A DNA stretch of 64,000 nt from Opitutaceae bacterium (GCA_016711225.1 JADJTK010000034.1:6327-70326); one strand, 5' to 3'; counted from the stretch's first letter, positions 16,084 through 25,985 are shown. Notes: generated by a model not told the origin, from the letters alone. Numbers and translations: made by a program.

Positions 16084-18732
16084 GTGAGCGACGAAGCCAC
16101 CCTGCTTCTCACAGCCAACGGCACCATCCAGTACGCCAGCGCCACTGTCAGCCAGTGGTGGCAGGTGGACCCCGGTGCCCTGCACGGCGACTCGTTTTCC
16201 AATCTGTTCGTCTTCGAGGTGGTTTCCTCCGACCCCGAATGGCGCGAGACCCAGTGGTCGGCCCTTCTGGACACCGGCTCGATCGCCAACGGCGTCACGC
16301 TTACCGCGCAGCCCAAGCTCTCGCCGCCCTTCGACGTCACTGTCACCATCGAGCCCATCGTCGGCGCCCAACCGCCCCTCTACTTCGCCCATGTGCGCAA
16401 GGCCACCGCGGCGGACCGCTCCGGTTCGGCCCCCGGTGCCGTGTACGCCCCCAGCGCGCTCAGCGGCCCGGCGGCCCGTTTCACCCCGCTCATCGAGCGC
16501 AGCCAACTCGGCTTCTTCGACCTCGATTTCGCCCAACGGCAGTTCTACTTCTCGCCCGCCTGGAAGAACCTGCTCGGCTTCCTCGACAAGGATCTGCCCA
16601 ATCTGGAGACGACGTGGCGCGACCTCGTCCACCCCGACGACTCCGCCGCCGCCCCCGACTGCACCGACCGCAAGTTCCCCAACCAGACCCGCCCCTTCAG
16701 CACTGAATTCCGGATGCGCACCAAGGGCGGCGGCTACGAGTGGGTGCTGGCCAACGGCGTGCAGATCTTCGGGGAGGACAGCTCCCTGCAACGCGTACTC
16801 GGCGCGATGTCCAGCATCCAGGAACGCAAGGAGTTCGAGGAGTCCTGCATCGCCAGCGAGGAACGCCTCGAGTCCCTCGGGCGCGCCGGCGAACTAGCCG
16901 CCTTCGACCTCGATTTCGGCGCCAGCTCCTTCTGGTTTTCCTCGGGCCTGCGCCGCCTGGCCGGCTACCGCGACGCCGATCTGCCCGCCGGCCCCGAGAG
17001 CTTCGCCCATCTCCTCCCCACCGACCAGGTGCCCCGCGGCGCCCATGCCTGGCTCGGCGAGAAGTCGCCCGGAGTGGCGGTGCTCCGCGACACCTTCGAG
17101 CTCACCCACAAGGACGGCCACCCCATTCTGGTACACGGCGTATTCGTGCGCACCTTCGACCGGCGCAAAGCCCTGCTGCGCGCCATCGGCTATTTCATCC
17201 CCGGCGCCACCGCCGGAGCCCCCGGGCGCATGCCGCCGATCCTGCTGCGCTCCTCCTACGACGCCGTCAGCGAGGGCGTGCTGGTGGCGGACCGCGAAGG
17301 CCGTATCGTCTTCCTCAATGCCCGCGCCGCCCGCCTGCTCGGCACCGCCGCCGAGCGCGCCGAGGGCCGCCCGGCCGCCGAGGTCGTCCGGCTCGTCCAC
17401 CGTCTCAACCAGATCCCGGTCGAAAGCCCCATCACCCGCGTGCTCGACCACGGCGAACTGATCGAGCTCAACGACGAACACTCCCTGCCCGATACCAACG
17501 GCCTGCGCCGCATCGTCTTCGCGTGCTCTCCGGCCAAGGACGCCGAGGGCAAGGTCCAGGGCGCCGTCTTCGTGTTCCGCGACCCCGAGGAGATGTCCCT
17601 CACCCCCGACGAACTCATCCGCTCCAACCGGTTCGAGACCCTCGGCCTGCTCGCCGGCGGCATCGCGCACGACTTCAACAACCTGCTCACCACCATCCTG
17701 GGCGGCATCTCCATCGCCCGCGAGGCCAAGGACAACAGCCAGCTCGAGGACTCCGAGAAGGGATGCATCGCCGCCAAGGCCCTCACCCGCCAACTGCTCG
17801 CCCTGGCCCGAGGCGGCGCCGACCTGCGCCAGATCCTCAACCCCGCCGATATCCTCCAGGAGTCCGTGCGCCTGGCGGCCGTCGGCACCCCCGTGAAGGT
17901 CGAGCTCCAGATCTCGGAGGACCTGCACATGATCCACGCCGACAAGGCCGAGATTATCCGCGTCTTCCAGAATCTCATCATCAACGCCATCCAGGCCATG
18001 CCCAACGGCAGCGGCCACATCTGGGTGCGCGCCTACAACTCCTCCCTCAACGAGGGCGACGTGCCGCCGCTGGCCGCCGGCGACTACGTGCATTTCGAGG
18101 TGCAGGACAACGGCAGCGGTATTCCCGCCGAGCATCTGCAGAAGATCTTCGAGCCCTTCTTCACCACCAAGAAGACCGGCACCGGCCTCGGATTGGCCAC
18201 CGTCATCTCCATCGTCAAGACCCACGGCGGCCAGGTCGGCGTCACCTCCTCCTCAGCAGGAACCACCTTCTCGATCTTCCTGCCCCGCGCCGACCAACCG
18301 GTGGCCGAGATCCAACGCGAGGCCCCCACTCTGCGCTTCGGCACCGGCCGTATCCTCGTCATGGACGACGAGGAGAAGATCCTCCACCTCACCGGCATCA
18401 TGCTGGAGAACCTCGGCTACAAGTTCGACGTCGCCCGCAACGGCAAGGACGCCATCGCTCTCTACCAGCGCTACCTCAACGTCAGCCGCCCGTACGACTG
18501 CGTACTGCTCGATCTCACCATCGTTGGCGGCATGGGCGGCGAGGAGACCTACCGCGAGCTCAAGAAGCTCAACCCCGACCTGCGCGCCATCATCTCCTCC
18601 GGCTACGACAGCGAGGAAATGATGCGCCGCTACCTCGACATGGGCTTCTACGGATACCTATCGAAACCCTTCCGCGTGGGCGAGCTCGGCAAGATCCTCA
18701 AGAAGGTCCTCGGCGGCGGCGCCGCGTCCTGA
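16084..18732 (+). CDS. Multi-PAS hybrid sensor histidine kinase with receiver domain
   Basis: The preferred GTG start gives 882 aa without membrane segments, so it is probably cytosolic. It has about four PAS-like regions: one beginning LLLTANGTIQYAS, one with SQLGFFDLDFAQRQFYFSP, one with GELAAFDLDFGASSFWFSS, and one with EGVLVADREGRIVFLNARA. The kinase core has phospho-acceptor His529 in GGIAHDFNNLL, the N box NLIINAIQAMP, G1 DNGSGIP, EPFFTTKKTGTGLGLA, and a C-terminal receiver with Asp810 in LLDLTIVG and SKPFRVGEL. The HDFNNLL type usually signals to a separate or own receiver. The frame is open upstream to 15922, but the PAS domain begins right after the GTG. The 306-bp gap before it (15778-16083) holds no gene that I can see. 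Confidence 0.9.
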   Translation: MSDEATLLLTANGTIQYASATVSQWWQVDPGALHGDSFSNLFVFEVVSSDPEWRETQWSALLDTGSIANGVTLTAQPKLSPPFDVTVTIEPIVGAQPPLYFAHVRKATAADRSGSAPGAVYAPSALSGPAARFTPLIERSQLGFFDLDFAQRQFYFSPAWKNLLGFLDKDLPNLETTWRDLVHPDDSAAAPDCTDRKFPNQTRPFSTEFRMRTKGGGYEWVLANGVQIFGEDSSLQRVLGAMSSIQERKEFEESCIASEERLESLGRAGELAAFDLDFGASSFWFSSGLRRLAGYRDADLPAGPESFAHLLPTDQVPRGAHAWLGEKSPGVAVLRDTFELTHKDGHPILVHGVFVRTFDRRKALLRAIGYFIPGATAGAPGRMPPILLRSSYDAVSEGVLVADREGRIVFLNARAARLLGTAAERAEGRPAAEVVRLVHRLNQIPVESPITRVLDHGELIELNDEHSLPDTNGLRRIVFACSPAKDAEGKVQGAVFVFRDPEEMSLTPDELIRSNRFETLGLLAGGIAHDFNNLLTTILGGISIAREAKDNSQLEDSEKGCIAAKALTRQLLALARGGADLRQILNPADILQESVRLAAVGTPVKVELQISEDLHMIHADKAEIIRVFQNLIINAIQAMPNGSGHIWVRAYNSSLNEGDVPPLAAGDYVHFEVQDNGSGIPAEHLQKIFEPFFTTKKTGTGLGLATVISIVKTHGGQVGVTSSSAGTTFSIFLPRADQPVAEIQREAPTLRFGTGRILVMDDEEKILHLTGIMLENLGYKFDVARNGKDAIALYQRYLNVSRPYDCVLLDLTIVGGMGGEETYRELKKLNPDLRAIISSGYDSEEMMRRYLDMGFYGYLSKPFRVGELGKILKKVLGGGAAS

Positions 18733-18990
18733 GCGGCGCGTTCCGTCGGAGGAGCGTGCGTACACGCGATACCAGGAGCACAACCCGCCGGCACACTCGC
18801 GGTCCTGCATCACCGGGCCGCGTGCTCCCACCGCCGCCCGTCCCGCCTCGCAGGGCGCCGAAACCAGGGGACTCCCCTGAGGTGACTGGAGGCCCTCCCC
18901 CGTCGCCACTTCAGTCGGTAGAGTTGATCCGCCGCCATTCCGTGTTCTTCCGCCTTGGTTCCCGCCGTTCCGCCACGCAACATCCCCTCG

Positions 18991-19845
18991 ATGCCCGACC
19001 TTCCCTCCACCGCCACCCTCATCCAGTTCGTCGAAGGACTGCTGGTGCTCGTCGGTCTGGCTCTGGTCGCGGCGTGGTATTTCGCCCCTGGACTCCAGGC
19101 CGCGCGCACCCGCCCCCCACTCCTGCCGCGCTGGGATGCTCCGCTGGGCGACACCCTGCTGGTCTGCTGGCTGGCGGGGGTATCCGTGCTGCTCGGCTCG
19201 ATCCTCGCTGGGAGCGTGTTCCGCCAGCTCGGTCTGGCGGCGACCGACGGTTGGACCTCCGTGCTGACGGTGCTCGGGTTCCAGGGCGTGCTCATCGTCG
19301 CGCTATTCCTCTTCGCCCTCTACAAGCGCTCGGTCGGCCTCCCGTTGCCCCCCGCCGGCCTCCACCCGGCGGCACCGCTGGGCGACCGCCTCCTGCTCGG
19401 CGCCGCCGTATTCTGCGTGGCCATGCCCTTCGTGATCGGCACCTCCTACGCCTCGACGACCACCATGGAGGCGCTGGACGTGCCGGTGAAGCTGCAGGAT
19501 CTCGCCGGCCTCTTTGCCACCACCGATGCGCCGGTGTTGCTGCTCGCCCTCACCTTCATGGGCATCGTGGTCGCGCCCCTGGGCGAGGAGCTGCTGTTCC
19601 GCGCCGGGCTCTTCCGCATGCTCGGCAGCTTCCTGCCGCGGTGGGCCGCCGTGCTGCTGAGCGCGCTCGCCTTCGCCTCGCTCCACCAAAGCCTCGTGCA
19701 TTTTGTGCCGCTCACCGTGCTCGGGGTGATCTTCGCGCTCGCCTACGAGAAGACGGGCAGCCTGCTCGTGCCGGTGGTCGCGCACGGACTGTTCAACCTC
19801 AACTCCATCCTCGCGCTGCTTGCCGGGCTGGGCCAGACACCGTGA
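18991..19845 (+). CDS. CPBP family intramembrane metalloprotease (CAAX/Abi type)
   Basis: A 284-aa polytopic membrane protein. The family motifs are present: EELLFRAGLFRML (motif EExxxR), FASLHQSLVHF with the second-motif His, and HGLFNLNS. These residues form the metal-dependent glutamate/histidine active site of prenyl-protein-processing and bacteriocin-immunity type proteases. The substrate is unknown in most bacteria. The ATG at 18991 is preferred over an upstream TTG at 18955. The stop codon overlaps the GTG start of thiL by 4 bp, showing translational coupling. Confidence 0.87.
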   Translation: MPDLPSTATLIQFVEGLLVLVGLALVAAWYFAPGLQAARTRPPLLPRWDAPLGDTLLVCWLAGVSVLLGSILAGSVFRQLGLAATDGWTSVLTVLGFQGVLIVALFLFALYKRSVGLPLPPAGLHPAAPLGDRLLLGAAVFCVAMPFVIGTSYASTTTMEALDVPVKLQDLAGLFATTDAPVLLLALTFMGIVVAPLGEELLFRAGLFRMLGSFLPRWAAVLLSALAFASLHQSLVHFVPLTVLGVIFALAYEKTGSLLVPVVAHGLFNLNSILALLAGLGQTP

Positions 19846-20804
19846 ATCCGTTTACCACCGACCCCGCCCAGTCCGTGGCAGCCTTGGGCGAGCGCCGCCT
19901 CATCGCGCACTTGCGCGCCTGGCTAGGCAAGGCCACCTCCCCCGCCCCCTTCGGCATCGGCGACGACTGCGCCGTGCTGCCGGCCTCGCGCTCGCGCCAC
20001 CTGCTGGTCACCACCGACCCGGTGATCTACGGACGCCATTTCGACGATGCCATTTCGCCCGCCGCCGCCGCCGAGAAGCTGCTCAAGCGCAACCTCAGCG
20101 ACATCGCCGCGATGGGCGGAGTGCCCCGTTCAGCGGTCGTCTCGCTCGCGCTGCCGCGCCGGGTGTCCATCGCCTGGATCCGCGGCTTCTACCGCGCGCT
20201 CGGGCGCTGCGCCGTCCGGCACGGGGTGACCATCGCCGGGGGCGACATCGCCGAGTCGGCCGACATGCTCGGCGCCTTTCTCACCCTCTTGGGCGAAGCC
20301 TCGGGCCCGCGCGTGCTCACCCGCCAGGGCGCCCGCGCCGGCGACTGGCTCTACGTGTCCGGTGCGCTCGGCGGCAGCATCCTGGGCAAACACTGCCGCT
20401 TCACCCCGCGCCTGGCCGAGGGCCGCTGGCTCGCCTCGCGCCGCGAGGTGCGCTGCCTGATGGATCTGAGCGACGGCCTCGCCAAAGATCTCCTCGAGCT
20501 CACCCCCGCCGGCCTCCGCCCCGCGCTCACAGCGGCGGCCCTGCCGGTCAGCCGGGCGGCGCGCACCCTCGCCTCCCGCGACGGGCGCACCGCCCTCGAC
20601 CACGCCTTGAGCGACGGCGAGGACTTCGAACTGCTCTTCGCCATAGCCGGCCGCACCGACCGCCCGGCCTTCGAACGCGGCTGGCGTACCCGGTTTTCCA
20701 CCCCGCTCACCTGCATCGGCCGTTTTGCCCGCACCGGCGAGTCCCTCGGCGAGACCCTTCCCCTCGAACGCTACCACGGCTATGAACATCTGGCAGGAGC
20801 TTGA
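19842..20804 (+). CDS. thiL: Thiamine-monophosphate kinase
   Basis: A 320-aa protein that phosphorylates thiamine monophosphate to the active cofactor thiamine diphosphate with ATP. Motifs are GIGDDCAVLPASRS near residue 35, LLKRNLSDIAAMGG with the conserved Ser/Asp, GGDIAESADM, and LMDLSDGLAKDLLEL, ending with LSDGEDFELLFA. The length is normal for ThiL. The start is the GTG at 19842, whose GTGA overlaps the stop of the CPBP gene; no in-frame alternative is needed. The 3' end overlaps the tsaE start by 23 bp, so the three genes form an operon. Confidence 0.93.
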   Translation: MNPFTTDPAQSVAALGERRLIAHLRAWLGKATSPAPFGIGDDCAVLPASRSRHLLVTTDPVIYGRHFDDAISPAAAAEKLLKRNLSDIAAMGGVPRSAVVSLALPRRVSIAWIRGFYRALGRCAVRHGVTIAGGDIAESADMLGAFLTLLGEASGPRVLTRQGARAGDWLYVSGALGGSILGKHCRFTPRLAEGRWLASRREVRCLMDLSDGLAKDLLELTPAGLRPALTAAALPVSRAARTLASRDGRTALDHALSDGEDFELLFAIAGRTDRPAFERGWRTRFSTPLTCIGRFARTGESLGETLPLERYHGYEHLAGA

Positions 20805-21222
20805 GCAGGGCGTACTCGCCACCTCGACCGAGGCCATGCACGCCCTCGCACGCCGGCTGGGCGAGGCGTTGCCGCCCGCGGCCACCCTCGCCCTCAGTGG
20901 CGACCTGGGCGTGGGCAAGACCACCTTCGTGCAGGGCCTGGCCACGGCCTTCGGCATCCGCGAACGCGTGACGAGTCCGACCTTCACCCTCTACAACCTC
21001 CACCGCGGCAGCCGCACTCTCGTGCATCTCGACGCTTACCGCCTCGAATCGCCCGACCAGGTGGAGGACCTGCTGCTGGAGGATTTTCTCGTCGCTCCCT
21101 ATTGCCTGGCCGTCGAGTGGCCGGAGCGCATCGCCGGCTGGCTGCCGGCCGATACGCTCACTCTCACCTTGAGCATCGAGGCCCGCGGCCGGCATCGGGT
21201 GCAGCTGTTCCACAGCCGTTGA
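20782..21222 (+). CDS. tsaE: tRNA threonylcarbamoyladenosine biosynthesis ATPase
   Basis: A 146-aa P-loop protein needed with TsaB, TsaC and TsaD for t6A37 modification of ANN-decoding tRNAs. The Walker A loop is SGDLGVGKTTF, followed by SPTFTLYNLHRG, HLDAYRLESPDQ and AVEWPERIAGWLP, all diagnostic of TsaE. The ATG at 20782 lies within the end of thiL (23-bp overlap). The length matches the family. No terminator with a T-run is evident in the 197 bp before the converging kinase gene. Confidence 0.93.
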   Translation: MNIWQELEQGVLATSTEAMHALARRLGEALPPAATLALSGDLGVGKTTFVQGLATAFGIRERVTSPTFTLYNLHRGSRTLVHLDAYRLESPDQVEDLLLEDFLVAPYCLAVEWPERIAGWLPADTLTLTLSIEARGRHRVQLFHSR

Positions 21223-21419
21223 CCGGCCGCAGCGCGGCGCGTCGGCGCGCGCCACACGAGCGAGGAAACGAGCGCCGGCCCGCGCCGACTGGGTATCTAC
21301 CGTTCTTTTACCGGTTCCCAAATCTGCCTACGCGAGCTCAAAGCTATGTCGCGGCCGCGACACCGATCTGAGCTCGCCCCCCCCGGCCGAGCCCCGTCGC
21401 CCGGGCTTGGCGCGGCGGG

Positions 21420-23585
21420 TCACAACGTCCCGGAGGCGACGCGCGCATCGATCGCCGCCCGCGCCGCCTGGGCCAACGAGGCCATTGAATAGGGCTTGGG
21501 CAGGAAGCGGATGTCGTCCCAGCAACCTTCGCCAAAACTTACCGCCTCCTGATTGTAGCCGCTGGTGATCAGCACCGGCAGCTGCGGACTGCGCGCTCGG
21601 CAGGCCTGCGCCAGATCCACCCCGCTCATCCCCCCGGGCATCGCCACATCCGTCAGCAACAACTGGATCCTCGGGCCGTGCGTCTCCCAAAGCGCCAACG
21701 CCTCCACCCCCGTCGCCGCCTCGATCACGTGGAAACCGCACCACTGCAACGCCCCCACGGCCAGCCGGCGCACCGGATCCTCGTCTTCCACCACCAGGAT
21801 CGTCTCCGTGCCCCGCACGGCGGGCGCGGGCACCGTGGTCGGGGCCCTGCCGGCCGCCGCGGCCACCGGCAACACCGGCTCCATGCGCGGCAAAAACACA
21901 TCGAACTCGCTGCCCTTCCCCACCTCGCTGCGCACCTCGATCCAGCCGCCATGCTGCTCGACGATGCCCAACGAGACCGACAGCCCCAGCCCCGTGCCCT
22001 TGTCGCCCGCCTTCGTGGTGAAAAACGGATCGAAGAGACGCCGGCGCACGGTGTCGTCCATCCCGCAGCCTGTATCAGACACCTGCATCCGCACGAACTC
22101 CCCGGCGCCAATGGGCTTGCCGGTGCTGTTGGCCGGGGGCGCATCGACCATGAGGCAACCGCAGCCGAGCCGCAGCCGCCCTCCCCGGCCCATCGCATCA
22201 CGGGCGTTCACGGCGAAATTGGTGATCACCTGGGCGAGCGCCCCGGCATCGGCAAATACAGGACACGCCGTGGCCGGGTTGTCGATGACCAGCTCGATCT
22301 GCGGGCCGAGCACCCGCCGCAGCAGGCGGGCATTCTGCTCGAGGGTGTCGCGCAAATCAAGGGGGCGCCGGTTGAGCTCCTGCCGGCGGGCGAAGGCCAG
22401 CAGCTGCTGGGTGAGGTCACGGGCCCGATCGGCCACCGTGCGCAAGTCCTGCAACGGCAACCGCAGTGCCTCGGGCGCCGGGCCCCCCGCGTCGATGGCG
22501 TCGAGGGCCCCGTGCATGACCGTGAGCAGGTTGTTGAAATCATGCGCCACCCCGCCGGCGAGGGTGCCGAGCGCCTCGAGCCGCTGCCCCTGCCGCACGG
22601 CATCCTCCTTCGCCTTGCGGCTGGAGATGTCGCGAATGAAGCATTGCAGCGTGCGGTCGGGCAGGCGCTGCGAGGTCATCTCGACCAGGGTGGTCGATCC
22701 ATCCGGACGGGTGAGCAGCCGCTCGGTGGTGACCGCCTCGCCGCGGTCGAGCAGATCCCAGCGCACGGGCGAGCGGGTCAGCTCATTAGCGGTGAAGAAA
22801 TCCGTGAACTGGCGGCCCAGCAGCTCGGCCCGGGCACAACCGGAGATCTCCGCGACCCGGGAGTTCGCCGCGGTGATCCGGCCGGCGGCATCGGCATGGG
22901 CGATGCCCTCAACGGCCAACTCCATGGCGGTATGCAGTTTTTGCGAGGTGCCCCGCAGGAGGTCGGTCTGCTGTTCGAGCTCGGTCCGCCCTGCGGCCAG
23001 CCGCGACTCCTGGTCGCGGGAACGCAGCAGGGCGCGCCGAATGTCTCGAGTAAACAACGCCACGGAGGCCGCGGTGAACCCGAGGATCACCAGCGTCTCG
23101 AAGAGCCCGGAGTAGCTGCTGAACTGACTCAGGGCGTTTTGGGTCCAGCCCCGCACCTCCGCCACGGTCAGCACGATCACGGTGAGAAACACCAGGGTCG
23201 TGGTGAGAGCGAATGACCACAGGTCAAGCAGCAGCCCGGAGATCATCAGCACCACGGGGAACCCGAGCAGCGCGATGTGATGCGACCCCATGTCCTCGAT
23301 CGTGAGGAAACACGTCACCAGAGCCCAATTGCTCACGCAGAACAAGCGCCCGGCGGCCACGGTGCGCCCTCGGTGATTGAGCAGCAGCACGCCGATCAGC
23401 AACGCCTCCTGTGCCAGCATCGGCCCGACTCCGGAGAACCGCCGCTGGGCCCAATCCTGTGCGACGAGCAGCAGCAGCGCGGGGATCTGCAGGGTGACCA
23501 GCAGGTAGATCGAACGCGCGCTGTAGGAGGGATCCACGGCGAGGGCCGCGGCGCGGCGCATCGATTCCCTGATCCGCGTCGCCAT
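21420..23585 (-). CDS. Membrane-bound hybrid sensor histidine kinase (PAS, HATPase, receiver)
   Basis: A 721-aa protein starting MATRIRESMRRAAAL. The first 200 residues contain about six hydrophobic helices (for example IYLLVTLQIPALLLLVAQDW and TTTLVFLTVIVLTV), then a PAS domain (AVEGIAHADAAGRITAANSR). Phospho-acceptor His348 lies in GGVAHDFNNLLTV, N box VITNFAVNARDAM, G1 VSDTGCGMD and FDPFFTTKAGDKGTGLGLSV. The C-terminal receiver has Asp646 in LLLTDVAMPGGMSG and LPKPYSMASL. The architecture parallels the cytosolic kinase at 16084 but with a membrane sensor. No cognate output gene is adjacent. Confidence 0.9.
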   Translation of the reverse strand: MATRIRESMRRAAALAVDPSYSARSIYLLVTLQIPALLLLVAQDWAQRRFSGVGPMLAQEALLIGVLLLNHRGRTVAAGRLFCVSNWALVTCFLTIEDMGSHHIALLGFPVVLMISGLLLDLWSFALTTTLVFLTVIVLTVAEVRGWTQNALSQFSSYSGLFETLVILGFTAASVALFTRDIRRALLRSRDQESRLAAGRTELEQQTDLLRGTSQKLHTAMELAVEGIAHADAAGRITAANSRVAEISGCARAELLGRQFTDFFTANELTRSPVRWDLLDRGEAVTTERLLTRPDGSTTLVEMTSQRLPDRTLQCFIRDISSRKAKEDAVRQGQRLEALGTLAGGVAHDFNNLLTVMHGALDAIDAGGPAPEALRLPLQDLRTVADRARDLTQQLLAFARRQELNRRPLDLRDTLEQNARLLRRVLGPQIELVIDNPATACPVFADAGALAQVITNFAVNARDAMGRGGRLRLGCGCLMVDAPPANSTGKPIGAGEFVRMQVSDTGCGMDDTVRRRLFDPFFTTKAGDKGTGLGLSVSLGIVEQHGGWIEVRSEVGKGSEFDVFLPRMEPVLPVAAAAGRAPTTVPAPAVRGTETILVVEDEDPVRRLAVGALQWCGFHVIEAATGVEALALWETHGPRIQLLLTDVAMPGGMSGVDLAQACRARSPQLPVLITSGYNQEAVSFGEGCWDDIRFLPKPYSMASLAQAARAAIDARVASGTL

Positions 23586-23737
23586 GGGCCCGAACACGGT
23601 CGTCACCCGGGACCAGTCCCTCTGGATGCCGGCGGCTTTCCGGCGAGGGAATGACCGCTTGCCGGCCCCATCTTCAGGCGATGGGGCCGGGCAAGGGTTC
23701 GAATTCACGGGAAGTCCGTGGCGCAGGTCCGGACCGA

Positions 23738-25654
23738 TCACTCGGCCGGTGCGCTCTTCTCCTCGACCACCTGCGGCTCGGCGGCGGGAGCCTCGGAGGC
23801 AACTTCAGCCACCGGCGCGGCACGCTCGGCGGCCACCGGCTCCTCCGGAGGAGCCTCGGACGGCACCGCGGCGCCCGACGAGGCACGGGCGGCCTCCTCG
23901 GCGGCATCGGCGGCGGCGTTGGCAGCCTCCTCCGATTTCTGCAACTGCGGCGACATCGGCGGCGCAGCGAAGAGCTTTCCGTCGGAATACTCCGTCACAT
24001 AGCCCTCGGTCACCAACCAGCGCAGATCCATCCAGAGGCGCTTGAGCTTGGTCTCGTCCTGGGTCGGCAACGCCGCGGCGGGTGCGGCGTCGACCGGCGC
24101 AGCCGAGGAGTCCGCCACGACGGCGGCAGCCTGGGTGATCCCCAGGTGTTTCGCCGGCAACTCCTTCACGGAAACGACGGGGTTCTTCTCGATGAAGCCG
24201 ATGAGGGCGCTGATGCTCTCGGAGAAGACCTGGCCCGGGAGACGGAATTTGCGTTTCACCGCGCACACAAAGGAGACGCCCTTCGAGCCGCGCTTGAAGA
24301 TGGTGAAACCCTCGCGGCGCAGGCGGCCGCGCAGCGAATTGGCGGTATCCAGCGGGAAACGGCGCTGGCGCTCGAGGTGGCCCTCGGCGGCGGCCCGGAT
24401 CTCGCCCTGCGGGAGCGCCTCGGCAATCTTGCCGTGGAAACGCGCGCTGTCGACGCTGCGCACGACCTTGTCGCGGGCGTTGGCGAGCAGATACGTGCGT
24501 GCCTCTTCGATACTATCGAAGGTCGGGGCGGCGGCCGGATCGGCGGCCCCCTTCCAGACATAGCGCGTGGCCTTCTTCATCTTCTCGGTCCACTGCGCGA
24601 TCACCTCGGGCTCCTTCACCGTCTCCAGGCGCTCACGGAAACGCTCGAAGGGCATGTTGCCCAGACGCGCGGCGTGGTGCTGCTGGAGGATGCTCTGGTA
24701 GCGATGGTAGTTGGGCGGCCCCAGCAGCTCGCCAGTGAGGCCGCAGCGCATCACGAACTGGAAGTTGCCCTTGGGGGCCTCGACCTCGACCTCGGAAATG
24801 TCGAAGAAGCTCGCCAGGTGGTTGCGCAGCACGTGCTGCACGGCCTCGTCCTCGTTCTCGAACGGCATGCTGTCGACCGGTGTGATGAACATCGGGGCAC
24901 GCTTGCCGTCGGCATCGGGCTTGCGCTGGACGACCACCACGAAGCGGTCGGTCTTGGCGAGGACGACGCGGGCGATCTCGAAAAGTTCGTAGGTGTGGCA
25001 GCTCGCCCGTACCGCCTTGACCAGCGCGGTGAACGCGGTGTCCTCGGCGTAGAACGTCACCTCGAAGAAGGGGCTGAGATAGGGGCGCAGGTCCTGCGGG
25101 GCGGGGCGCTCGAAGCGCGGGCCGCGCTCAAAACGACGCTCACCACCGGCGCCCGGGCCGCGGTCCCCGCCGGGGCCACCCTGCGGAGCCGGACGCTGGT
25201 CGCGCCGGAAGTCGCCACCCGCCGGGGCGCGATCGCCACCGGGGAAAGCACGGGCGGGGCGGGCCGCACCGGGGCCGGCCGGAGCCGCGCCAGGCGCACC
25301 CGCACCGGCATTGAACGGGCGCCCGGTCGGACGCCGATCGGGACGGGCATCGCCACGATCGCCGCCGCCGGCGAAGCTGCGACGATCCGGCCGCGGACCA
25401 CGATCCCCGCGCTCGGGCCGCTCACCGCGCGCCTCGCGCGGAGTGTCAGTGGGAGTCCACTGCGTGCCGAAGCTGAAGCTGGCCAGCGCCGTTAGATCGA
25501 TTTTCCCAATACCCTTTTCCGGCTTCCCTGCACGGGCAGGCTCGGGCTGGTGGGCTGCAGGCTCGGCCGGCGCGCTGGGCGCGGTTTCGGCAGGCATGCT
25601 GGAGGGCAACTGGGTGTCGACGGGCTGGTTATCCTGGGGGACTTGTTGGTCCAT
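23738..25654 (-). CDS. Conserved orphan protein with Arg/Gly-rich disordered N-terminus, 638 aa
   Basis: I do not recognise the function. Residues 1-190 are low-complexity: an Ala/Pro/Glu segment, then an Arg/Gly/Pro/Asp-rich tract with repeated GDR, RPDRR and APG units resembling RNA-binding RGG tails. A folded region follows from about 195 (LRPYLSPFFEVTFYAEDTAF, VVVVQRKPDADGKRA, RNHLASFFDISEVEVE), then a helical and basic part with LRGRLRREGFTIFKRGSKG and SALIGFIEKNPVVSVKELP. The C-terminus is Ala/Glu-rich. The ATG at 25654 begins MDQQVPQDNQ; an upstream ATG at 25675 is possible. It is a single gene between a kinase and tRNA-Leu. RNA or nucleic-acid binding is a guess from composition. Confidence 0.7.
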   Translation of the reverse strand: MDQQVPQDNQPVDTQLPSSMPAETAPSAPAEPAAHQPEPARAGKPEKGIGKIDLTALASFSFGTQWTPTDTPREARGERPERGDRGPRPDRRSFAGGGDRGDARPDRRPTGRPFNAGAGAPGAAPAGPGAARPARAFPGGDRAPAGGDFRRDQRPAPQGGPGGDRGPGAGGERRFERGPRFERPAPQDLRPYLSPFFEVTFYAEDTAFTALVKAVRASCHTYELFEIARVVLAKTDRFVVVVQRKPDADGKRAPMFITPVDSMPFENEDEAVQHVLRNHLASFFDISEVEVEAPKGNFQFVMRCGLTGELLGPPNYHRYQSILQQHHAARLGNMPFERFRERLETVKEPEVIAQWTEKMKKATRYVWKGAADPAAAPTFDSIEEARTYLLANARDKVVRSVDSARFHGKIAEALPQGEIRAAAEGHLERQRRFPLDTANSLRGRLRREGFTIFKRGSKGVSFVCAVKRKFRLPGQVFSESISALIGFIEKNPVVSVKELPAKHLGITQAAAVVADSSAAPVDAAPAAALPTQDETKLKRLWMDLRWLVTEGYVTEYSDGKLFAAPPMSPQLQKSEEAANAAADAAEEAARASSGAAVPSEAPPEEPVAAERAAPVAEVASEAPAAEPQVVEEKSAPAE

Positions 25655-25877
25655 ATGAGTGGCGATAAGGGTCATTTCACCGGCAGCGACTGCGGGAACG
25701 GGGTTCGTCGTGCGGCAAAAACCGTGTTGAATAAGGGTGGTAAGCGGGCGGCGAGTCTCGCCAGCGCGCTTGGGGTGGCAAGCGGTTTCCCACAAACGGC
25801 GGCGGCTGAAAAATTCCCAAAATCGGCTCTTTACATCCCCCTGACGATTCACCTGAATCCGCCCTCTTCTTTAAAAC

Positions 25878-25962
25878 GCTCGGGTGGTGGAATTGGTAGA
25901 CACACACGTTTGAGGGGCGTGTGCCGTAAGGCGTGCGGGTTCGAGTCCCGCCCCGAGCACCA
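25878..25962 (+). tRNA. tRNA-Leu (anticodon GAG)
   Basis: An 85-nt class II tRNA. The acceptor stem is GCTCGGG/CCCGAGC with discriminator A and an encoded CCA. The D arm is GTGGAATTGGTAGACAC. The anticodon stem CACGT/GCGTG holds loop TTGAGGG with GAG at 34-36, a long variable arm GCC-GTAA-GGC follows, and the T arm has GTTCGAGTCCC. It reads CUC and CUU. Confidence 0.96.
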
Positions 25963-25964
25963 TT

Positions 25965-25985
25965 AACAACTTACAGGAAGTTGTT
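25965..25985 (+). terminator. Hairpin directly after tRNA-Leu
   Basis: AACAACTT-acagg-AAGTTGTT is a perfect 8-bp stem starting three bases after the CCA end, followed by CAAAAG rather than a T-run. It may be a processing or weak termination structure. A stronger terminator follows at 26041. Confidence 0.5.

Noticed and set aside
25550..25966. Plus-strand frame running through tRNA-Leu
   Set aside because: It is antisense to the start of the 638-aa gene and ends inside the tRNA; the tRNA is certain.
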